A DNA stretch of 5,872 nt from Anthropogastromicrobium sp963652495. Lineage in GTDB: Bacteria; Bacillota; Clostridia; Lachnospirales; Lachnospiraceae. Under the pieces are notes generated by a model. It was not told the origin of the DNA. It made no database searches and saw nothing but the letters and a program-made list of their open reading frames with translations. Position numbers and translations under genes: made by a program. The stretch is from positions 1 through 5,872 of the forward strand of contig CAVJTU010000108.1 of the NCBI GenBank assembly GCA_963652495.1, given 5' to 3'. Positions 1 to 4,571 of this stretch are shown piece after piece; within the stretch, counting starts at the first letter, position 1, and each line of letters opens with the position of its first letter.

Positions 1-4
1 AAAG

Positions 5-24
5 TTGAGTGGGACTCAATTTTT
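5..24 (+). terminator. Short intrinsic terminator of an upstream gene
   Basis: TTGAGT (5-10) and ACTCAA (14-19) form a perfect 6-bp stem around a GGG loop, followed at once by five T residues (20-24). Wobble and A-T pairs at 4/20 and 3/21 could lengthen the stem into the T run. This is the form of a weak rho-independent terminator, and it would close a + strand gene lying left of the window. The stem is short and A/T-rich, so efficiency may be low. A second TTGAGT copy at 26-31 could compete for the ACTCAA arm. Confidence 0.5.
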
Positions 25-134
25 GTTGAGTGTTTGGGGAACGATTTTTGATTTCCTTTTCTCTACAATAATACCTGTAAAGAAGAGTAAACGTACGAAA
101 GCTCAAGGCATGAAGATATAAAAGGAGACCAGCA

Positions 135-701
135 ATGACAGAAAAGAATCTTATTAAAGTTTATACAGGTGCTACAAATGAAAAGCGTATTGATATTATT
201 ATCAAAAACTATAGTGATTTTATCGGAATCGTGGATGGATATACAGATGGACTTCGATACATGATTGAAAGTGAGAAGGAAAGCAATCATCGGCAGGAAG
301 TAGGAGACCTCGGTGTACGGATTCAGACAGGAGGAATGCCAGGGGATCCGACTGCAAAGAAGGCTATTAACAACATCATTACCAGGGATGCTCTTATTAA
401 CTGTGATTTTTCAGATGGTGTTTTGGACGGAGTTGATAATGCGGAAATCTATATCAGGGACGCATATATTCTCAAATCCATGAGAAACGACTATAACCTG
501 TTCAACAGCCAGCTTGCAATCCTTGGTGCAGACAGGGAAATGTACATAAAGTATCTGCGAAGGGATTTGAGCATTTCGGATATTGCGGATGAGTTGGGAG
601 TTACTTATGAGTCTGCAAAAGTGCAGCTGCAGAGAATCAGAAGAAGAGTGAAGTCGCAGGTATTGAATTTCATGAAGGGTCAGTTGGGAGGTATCGCCTA
701 A
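135..701 (+). CDS. Sigma-70 region-4-like transcriptional regulator of a mobile element
   Basis: This 188-residue protein probably controls transcription of the element's transfer or excision genes. The C-terminal part (about residues 132-175) reads like sigma-70 region 4: a helix at D133-L141, then SISDIADELGVTYESAKVQL as the helix-turn-helix, followed by a basic tail RIRRRVKSQV. No sigma region 2 is visible, so it is not a full sigma factor. The middle segment (about 58-75, including RIQTGG and GDPTAKKA) recalls phage late-gene activators of the ArpU/RinA kind and the sigma-like regulators of Tn916-type elements; that likeness is from memory. The start is supported by AAAGGAGA at 121-128, seven bases before the ATG. 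Its stop overlaps the next start (TAATG), so the two genes are very likely translationally coupled. The DNA target and whether it recruits RNA polymerase directly are unknown. Confidence 0.75.
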   Translation: MTEKNLIKVYTGATNEKRIDIIIKNYSDFIGIVDGYTDGLRYMIESEKESNHRQEVGDLGVRIQTGGMPGDPTAKKAINNIITRDALINCDFSDGVLDGVDNAEIYIRDAYILKSMRNDYNLFNSQLAILGADREMYIKYLRRDLSISDIADELGVTYESAKVQLQRIRRRVKSQVLNFMKGQLGGIA

Positions 702-904
702 TGGAAAAAATAACAGAAAACACAACTGAAAAAAGATGTTACACAGTAAAGGAACTGCAGGAGATTCTAGGAATCAGCAGACCTACTGTCTATGAGCTAT
801 TAAAGAAAAATGAATTTCGATGGATTCAGATTGGTACGAAGTATCGTATATCCAAGAAAAGCTTTGACGAGTGGCTGGATCAGAAGAGTGAAATCCGGGC
901 ATGA
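701..904 (+). CDS. Excisionase-family (MerR-like winged HTH) DNA-binding protein
   Basis: A 67-residue protein consisting almost entirely of one excisionase/MerR-type winged helix-turn-helix domain. Residues 13-35 (CYTVKELQEILGISRPTVYE) give the helix-turn-helix, and residues 43-60 (QIGTKYRISKKSFDEWL) give the wing and closing helix, a near-textbook pattern for the small HTH_17-type excisionase family. Such proteins bind and bend DNA at attachment sites to direct the integrase toward excision, or act as small regulators. The gene starts on the last base of the preceding stop codon and has no separate strong ribosome binding site, so translation is probably coupled to the sigma-like gene. The nearby integrase makes a recombination-directionality role plausible, but a purely transcriptional role cannot be excluded. 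A longer reading in another frame over its 3' end (810-1016) is not credible. Confidence 0.8.
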   Translation: MEKITENTTEKRCYTVKELQEILGISRPTVYELLKKNEFRWIQIGTKYRISKKSFDEWLDQKSEIRA

Positions 905-923
905 GAACGTAAATTTACGTTCT
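904..923 (+). promoter_or_regulatory. Perfect 20-bp palindrome, candidate operator or recombination-protein site
   Basis: AGAACGTAAATTTACGTTCT is identical to its own reverse complement over all 20 bases, with no central spacer. It begins on the last base of the excisionase-like gene's stop codon and ends just before a possible promoter for the downstream genes. Without a T run after it, it is not a standard intrinsic terminator. The uninterrupted symmetry fits binding by a homodimeric protein. As RNA it could fold as a 7-bp stem with an AAAUUU loop. An 8-bp inverted repeat CATGAGAA (900-907) / TTCTCATG (938-945) encloses it. The binding protein is unknown. Confidence 0.6.
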
Positions 924-943
924 ACACGTTTTGTGGCTTCTCA

Positions 944-952
944 TGTTATATT
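944..952 (+). promoter_or_regulatory. Possible extended -10 promoter for the multi-HTH and integrase genes
   Basis: TGT followed by TATATT (947-952) matches an extended -10 element (TGn plus a hexamer one mismatch from TATAAT). There is no convincing -35 hexamer at the expected distance (around 924-929, TACACG), so it would depend on the TG motif or an activator. The 20-bp palindrome ends just upstream of where the -35 box would sit. Transcription would begin near 959 and give a leader of about 24 bases before the ATG at 983. This is inference from motif position only. Confidence 0.35.
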
Positions 953-982
953 GACGGAAATAATTGAAGGGGGCGAAAAAAT

Positions 983-1843
983 ATGGGAATCAGTATGGAA
1001 TCACAGAAAGAAATAATCTTGGATAAGACAAAAAAGACCATGTCTGTGCCGGAGATGCGAAGACTTCTGGGAATCAAGAAGACGGAGAGCTACTGGCTGG
1101 TGCATCGGAATTTTTTCCAGACACATATTGTGAATGGACAGATGCGGGTAGATATAGCAAGTTTTGAAAAATGGTATGCCAACCAGGTCAAGCATAAGAA
1201 GGTAAACGGTGAGGAACCTGGAGCTGAACTGATGAAAAGATCTTATTCTTTTCGCGATGCTGCCAATCTGCTTGGCATCAATTCGTCAAATCTTTATGAA
1301 ATCTGGCGTGACCAGGAACTGGAGACGGTAACTGTGGATTTCACAAAGAGAATTCCGATAGAGGTATTTGAAGAATGGTATGAGAATCAGATTATGTACC
1401 AGAAAGTTGGAAAGATGCCTACCATAGGAGACCTGGAGAAAGATTATATTCGTTTGCAGGATGCAGCCGATCTTCTTGGGATTACAAAAGAAAAGATGTC
1501 TGTCATTACCAGGGCAAGCCGATTTAAGGAATATTTTGAAATCCGTGTGTTTGAGGATAAGAAGTGGATCTCGAAGAATAGTTTTCAATATTTTCTCAAT
1601 GCGCAGAGTGTTTATCAGGTTGTAAAGGAGTCAGAGAAAGAAGAAATGACCAAATGTGAAAACATGGAGACAAAAGAATATATTTCCCGGCAGGATGCAG
1701 CTGCTCTTGCGGGAGTTACCAGTGGAACGATCACAAAATGGATACAGGTTGGGCATTTTTCAAGTGTTGGAGCGGGAAGGGCTTTGAGAATACATCGGAA
1801 CGAATTTTTGGATTGGCTGAAGGAATATCGGGAGGGAGTTTAA
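983..1843 (+). CDS. DNA-binding protein with four tandem excisionase-like HTH domains
   Basis: The 286-residue protein is a chain of four diverged copies of a MerR/excisionase-type domain. The repeats span about residues 19-75, 86-141, 154-213 and 231-284. Each has a helix-turn-helix entry (SVPEMRRLLGIKKTES, SFRDAANLLGINSSNL, RLQDAADLLGITKEKM, SRQDAAALAGVTSGTI) and ends in a wing plus an aromatic helix (SFEKWYANQ, VFEEWYENQ, SFQYFLNAQ, EFLDWLKEY). Repeats 1 and 2 also share a closing KV-rich linker. No catalytic motif, signal peptide or membrane segment is seen. The start is supported by GAAGGGGG at 966-973. The gene ends four bases before the integrase, so the two are likely co-transcribed. 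A role as an architectural protein or directionality factor at the attachment site, or as a multi-site regulator, is inferred from domain type and neighbours; no specific characterised homologue is recognised. Confidence 0.8.
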   Translation: MGISMESQKEIILDKTKKTMSVPEMRRLLGIKKTESYWLVHRNFFQTHIVNGQMRVDIASFEKWYANQVKHKKVNGEEPGAELMKRSYSFRDAANLLGINSSNLYEIWRDQELETVTVDFTKRIPIEVFEEWYENQIMYQKVGKMPTIGDLEKDYIRLQDAADLLGITKEKMSVITRASRFKEYFEIRVFEDKKWISKNSFQYFLNAQSVYQVVKESEKEEMTKCENMETKEYISRQDAAALAGVTSGTITKWIQVGHFSSVGAGRALRIHRNEFLDWLKEYREGV

Positions 1844-1847
1844 GTGT

Positions 1848-3248
1848 ATGGCTTATATTAGAAAACGTAAGAATTCATACAGTGTAGTATATCGTGTGAA
1901 AGATGCAGAAGGCATGGAACATCAGAAATCAGAAAGCTACGCAACGCAGAAGGAAGCAGAAAAGCGAAAAAAGGAAATTGAATATAAGCAGTCTCTGGGA
2001 ACCTTCGTCGTCCCGAAATGTACCAGAGTGAAAGACCTTGTACGTGAGTATGTCAGAATCTACGGCCATAATGAATGGGGAGTATCTACCTATGATGGTA
2101 ATGTTGGATTGATCAATAACTATATTCTTCCAACCATCGGGGAGACTCCGCTGTCGGAAATCAACAACCATTTCATGGAAAAATATTATGCCAGTCTTTT
2201 GAAAATGCCGGCAGTAAAGAGTACCAGAAATCAGAACGAGGATAAAACAATTACTGCAGCAACCGTTCACCAGATTCACAAGGTATTAAGGAGCTGTTTC
2301 AGGCAGGCAGTAAAGTGGGAAATGATGGACAAGAACCCGGCAACGGATGCAACGCTGCCAAAGTACAAAGCACAAGAAAGAGAAATCTGGACTGCGGAAA
2401 TGCTGATGCAGGCAATCGATGCCTGTAAAAATAAGTGGCTTAAAGTAGCATTTCATCTGGCTTTTGCAGCAACCGTCCGTATTGGTGAATTGCTGGGACT
2501 GACCTGGGATTGTGTGGATATATCGGAGGAGGCCATTGAAGAGAATCGGGCATATATCTTTATCAATAAGCAGGTGGAACGTGTGTCCAGAAATGCTATG
2601 GACGAGCTGGATTCCAAAGAGGTGATTCTGGTTTTCCCTTCTCAGAGGAAGAATAACAGAACCGTAAGAGTACTGAAAACACCGAAAACGGATACCAGTG
2701 AGCGAAAAGTATATATTCCCAAATTTGTTGCACTGCTTTTGGCTGATATTAAGAAGGAACAGGAGGAACTAAAGGATATCCTGGGAAGTGAGTATCAGGA
2801 TTACAACCTGGTTATGGCTACGACCTTTGGACTTCCGATCGGAGACAGCTATCTGCGTGACCAGATGCAGAAGGTCATAGATGAGCAGGGACTTCCGGAT
2901 GTGGTTTTTCATAGTCTTCGACATACGAGCGTCACATATAAGCTGAAGCTTAGTGGTGGCGATATCAAGGCTGTTCAGGGAGATTCCGGACATGCACAGG
3001 CAGATATGGTAACGGAAGTCTATGGACACATCATTGATGAGGACCGGCGCAAGAATGCACAGCGGATGGAGGATGCATTTTATAATCGTGAAAATCTTAA
3101 TCCTCGGATGAAAGGGGAAGATGCAGACCAGGCAACAAATACAGTAACTGTTCCGGAAGGCGTAGATGCAGAACTCTTGATGAAGGTTCTTGGAAATCCG
3201 GAGATGGCAGCATTGCTGACGAGTCTGGCGAAGAGTATGAAAGTATAA
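1848..3248 (+). CDS. int: Tyrosine recombinase, integrase of an integrative element
   Basis: A complete 466-residue phage/ICE-type tyrosine integrase that would catalyse insertion and excision of the element between attachment sites. Residues 1-55 look like an arm-type DNA-binding domain (MAYIRKRKNSYSVVYRVKD, then YATQKEAEKRKKE). Residues 60-170 are the SAM-like core-binding domain (VKDLVREYV onward, KVLRSCFRQAVKWEMMDKNP). The catalytic domain follows with the full residue set: R211 in ATVRIGELLGL, K280 in TPKTDTSERK, H355 and R358 in FHSLRHTS, H382 in GDSGHAQ and the nucleophile Y392 in EVYGHI. About 74 residues follow the tyrosine, acidic then leucine-rich. GGAGGG at 1831-1836, inside the end of the preceding gene, supports the ATG start. 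No frameshift or missing active-site residue is seen, so the enzyme appears intact. Tandem TAA stops end the gene. Confidence 0.95.
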   Translation: MAYIRKRKNSYSVVYRVKDAEGMEHQKSESYATQKEAEKRKKEIEYKQSLGTFVVPKCTRVKDLVREYVRIYGHNEWGVSTYDGNVGLINNYILPTIGETPLSEINNHFMEKYYASLLKMPAVKSTRNQNEDKTITAATVHQIHKVLRSCFRQAVKWEMMDKNPATDATLPKYKAQEREIWTAEMLMQAIDACKNKWLKVAFHLAFAATVRIGELLGLTWDCVDISEEAIEENRAYIFINKQVERVSRNAMDELDSKEVILVFPSQRKNNRTVRVLKTPKTDTSERKVYIPKFVALLLADIKKEQEELKDILGSEYQDYNLVMATTFGLPIGDSYLRDQMQKVIDEQGLPDVVFHSLRHTSVTYKLKLSGGDIKAVQGDSGHAQADMVTEVYGHIIDEDRRKNAQRMEDAFYNRENLNPRMKGEDADQATNTVTVPEGVDAELLMKVLGNPEMAALLTSLAKSMKV

Positions 3249-3263
3249 TAAAGAAAATACAGC

Positions 3264-3304
3264 GATACCACAATGATAGAAATATCTGAGTGGTATCTTT
3301 TTTT
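3264..3304 (+). terminator. Intrinsic terminator after the integrase gene
   Basis: GATACCAC (3264-3271) pairs perfectly with GTGGTATC (3290-3297) and is followed by seven T residues (3298-3304). Inside the loop, GATA (3275-3278) and TATC (3283-3286) can form a further stem capped by a GAAA tetraloop, leaving a symmetric 3-by-3 internal loop. The hairpin begins 15 bases after the integrase stop and closes the sigma-like/HTH/integrase unit. Confidence 0.85.
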
Positions 3305-3367
3305 CTATTCATAAATATGATAGAGATTAAATGTTTTATTGCGCTTTGGATATACTAACGATAGTTT

Positions 3368-3382
3368 TCAACATGGTGTTGA
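3368..3382. promoter_or_regulatory. Inverted repeat over the -35 box, candidate operator
   Basis: TCAACA (3368-3373) and TGTTGA (3377-3382) are perfect inverted 6-bp arms separated by TGG. The right arm overlaps the TTGACA -35 hexamer (3379-3384) of the promoter before the AbiEi-like gene, so a protein bound here would block RNA polymerase. AbiEi antitoxins are known to repress their own promoters by binding inverted repeats; that the protein encoded here binds this site is inference. A second imperfect repeat, TCTCAA/TCGAGA (3387-3400), lies in the spacer. Confidence 0.45.
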
Positions 3383-3407
3383 CAGGTCTCAAAATCGAGA
3401 ATAAAAT
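3379..3407 (+). promoter_or_regulatory. Sigma-A-type promoter of the AbiEi-like antitoxin gene
   Basis: A perfect TTGACA -35 box (3379-3384), a 17-bp spacer and TAAAAT (3402-3407, one mismatch from TATAAT) form a near-consensus housekeeping promoter. An overlapping TATAAT (3407-3412) has a 22-bp spacing and is the less likely -10. Transcription would start near 3414, about 50 bases before the ATG at 3467. It is the best promoter visible in the window. Confidence 0.65.
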
Positions 3408-3451
3408 ATAATTAACAGAAATGACCCGAAAGGTTATAAAAATTTAGCGTG

Positions 3452-3458
3452 AAAGGAG
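3452..3458 (+). promoter_or_regulatory. Ribosome binding site that fixes the antitoxin start
   Basis: AAAGGAG lies eight bases before the ATG at 3467. An in-frame GTG at 3449 would lengthen the protein by six residues, but the ribosome binding site would then lie inside the coding sequence and the GTG has no such site of its own. The ATG at 3467 is therefore the preferred start. Confidence 0.8.
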
Positions 3459-3466
3459 TGAGGTTT

Positions 3467-4090
3467 ATGTTATATGAATTTTTGAAAAACAATTATAAAG
3501 AAGCAGAGCCTATATTCTTTTCTGATATAGTAGTTAATGGTATTACAAAATCAGCAATAAACCAGCAACTGAAAAAATTGTGCGATGAAGGCAAATTGGA
3601 AAAATACGAGAATGGTATCTATTATTTGCCAAAGAAATCACGATTAAAAACAAATGTAGGTGTAAATGCAGACACAGTCGCCAGATACAAATATATTTCA
3701 AGAGGTGGAAAAGTAGATGGTTTCTATTCTGGGAATACCTTTGCTAATCAGCTTGGAATTTCAACGCAGGTTCCCAATAAAGTTGAGATTGTCAGCAACA
3801 ATATGGCCGCAAAAGTAAGAGAAGTTCCTATTGGCAAGAGAACATTTATTGTAAGAAGACCAGTGGTTCCGGTAAATGAGGAAAATGTTTATGTGCTGCA
3901 GTTGTTGGATTTACTAAAGAACCTTGATGTGTATCTGGATGAAGGCTATGGTGTGGCTCGTGAAAAAGTATCTCAATTTGTACGGACACATGGCATTACA
4001 AAGAGTGACGTGGATAGATATATTAGAGAATTCCCGATTGCAGTATTTAAATATTATTATGAATTGAGGTTGGATGATGTATTTGCATAA
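3467..4090 (+). CDS. AbiEi-like (type IV toxin-antitoxin) antitoxin, apparently orphaned
   Basis: A 207-residue protein resembling AbiEi/DUF6088-type antitoxins of type IV toxin-antitoxin and abortive-infection systems. Residues 1-56 form a winged helix-turn-helix (MLYEFLKNNY, SDIVVNGITKSAINQQLKKL, then the wing GKLEKYENGIYYLPKKS). Residues 80-111 (KVDGFYSGNTFANQLGIST, then NKVEIVSNN) match the pattern seen at the start of the AbiEi C-terminal domain, followed by a stretch of strands (KRTFIVRRPVVPV) and a helical end. In the family this protein represses its operon and neutralises a nucleotidyltransferase-like toxin without forming a stable complex. It has its own promoter and candidate operator. 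The expected toxin start overlaps its 3' end, but the toxin is broken. The gene is visibly more A/T-rich than the integrase and RecD-like genes, which suggests a separate origin. Family assignment is by recalled pattern, not by search. Confidence 0.7.
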   Translation: MLYEFLKNNYKEAEPIFFSDIVVNGITKSAINQQLKKLCDEGKLEKYENGIYYLPKKSRLKTNVGVNADTVARYKYISRGGKVDGFYSGNTFANQLGISTQVPNKVEIVSNNMAAKVREVPIGKRTFIVRRPVVPVNEENVYVLQLLDLLKNLDVYLDEGYGVAREKVSQFVRTHGITKSDVDRYIREFPIAVFKYYYELRLDDVFA

Positions 4091-4205
4091 GGATGATAGA
4101 GAATTGCTGAGAGATATTATTGTAACAGTAAAATTGGAAAAAGCAAGCGTTATTTATCACGTGATATTACAAATGGAGTATATAATTCGACTTGGAAACT
4201 TATAG
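4074..4205 (+). pseudogene. Truncated AbiEii-like toxin gene, N-terminal remnant
   Basis: Starting at ATGATG (4074-4079) and overlapping the antitoxin stop by up to 17 bases, this frame encodes MMYLHKDDRELLRDIIVTV and then unrelated-looking residues up to TAG at 4203-4205, 43 residues in all. The first 18 or so residues resemble the start of AbiEii toxins, which typically begin with a YLH-N/K-D...F..ii motif and overlap abiEi in this way. Intact toxins of the family are several times longer and carry nucleotidyltransferase motifs (G-S, D-x-D), none of which is present. I read this as a toxin deleted soon after its start codon, with the likely break near 4125-4135. It could alternatively be an unrelated short reading frame, since the match is very short. 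Confidence 0.5.
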
Positions 4206-4231
4206 TTCCAGAAAATTTGGAGGATAATTAA
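4100..4231 (+). pseudogene. C-terminal remnant of an unidentified gene
   Basis: In a different frame from the toxin remnant, an open frame without a good start runs to TAA at 4229-4231. Its last part, about 4133-4228, reads like a real protein end (KSKRYLSRDITNGVYNS, then TWKLIVPENLEDN). Two signs suggest it was the end of a former gene: its stop lies one base before the ATG at 4233, and its last codons carry the GGAGG ribosome binding site (4219-4223) of that next gene, an arrangement usual in tight operons. No ribosome binding site or start codon for this frame exists upstream. I do not recognise the parent protein. It may be the far side of the deletion that removed the toxin. Confidence 0.35.
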
Positions 4232-4232
4232 A

Positions 4233-4547
4233 ATGGAAATATCAAAAGCAGACTGGAAACTTTACCGTGAACGAGTATCAGATTGGCAGGAACATTATAT
4301 GGAAAAATTAACGGGAGAATACGTAAAATTGCTTACATCTCCTGGAAACGCATCAGATCATTTCTGGGAACTGGAAAAAAGACTCAAACAGGATAAGAAA
4401 CATCCAGGAGTCTTGATTGAGCTTCGTAAATCTACGGCAATATGGGATATCGCATATTTTGTGAGAGATAAAGTGATAACGATGGATGAACTGGAAGGAT
4501 TTAGTGAAGACCTGATTGATGCTGTCAAGCTGATTCTAAGCAGATAA
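4233..4547 (+). CDS. Conserved-looking small protein of unknown function upstream of recD2
   Basis: A 104-residue protein I cannot assign to a function. It is charged and mostly helical in appearance, with four tryptophans (W8, W18, W45, W71), a basic/acidic central segment (ELEKRLKQDKKHPGVLIELRKS, given in part as KRLKQDKKHPGVLIEL) and an acidic C-terminal helix (TMDELEGFSEDLIDAV). There is no signal peptide, membrane segment or obvious HTH or metal site. GGAGG at 4219-4223 lies nine bases before the ATG. The stop is 24 bases before the RecD2-like start, so the two are probably co-transcribed. That coupling suggests a role near DNA metabolism, but only by proximity. Its reading-frame quality and ribosome binding site make it a credible gene. 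Confidence 0.7.
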   Translation: MEISKADWKLYRERVSDWQEHYMEKLTGEYVKLLTSPGNASDHFWELEKRLKQDKKHPGVLIELRKSTAIWDIAYFVRDKVITMDELEGFSEDLIDAVKLILSR

Positions 4548-4571
4548 CCAACCAGATAGAAGGAGGCAGAC

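Noticed and set aside
64..69. TACAAT as a -10 box for the sigma-like gene
   Set aside because: No -35 hexamer is found 15-19 bases upstream (the region reads ACGATT/CGATTT) and there is no TG extension, so I do not list it as a promoter. The gene may be read from further upstream.
810..1016. A 68-residue open frame bridging the excisionase-like and multi-HTH genes
   Set aside because: It overlaps the well-supported 701-904 gene in another frame, has no ribosome binding site, and its product has no domain-like pattern. It is an accidental frame.
3421..3448. Small stem ACC-CGAAA-GGT in the antitoxin leader, considered as a riboswitch or attenuator
   Set aside because: The stem is only three base pairs, with no conserved RNA core and no T run after it.
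3449..3466. GTG start at 3449 for the AbiEi-like gene
   Set aside because: It would place the AAAGGAG ribosome binding site inside the coding sequence. The ATG at 3467 is ideally spaced from that site.
4155..4166. A 12-bp palindrome TATCACGTGATA in the toxin remnant
   Set aside because: About one perfect 12-bp palindrome is expected by chance in a window of this length, and it lies in decayed coding sequence with no promoter elements around it.
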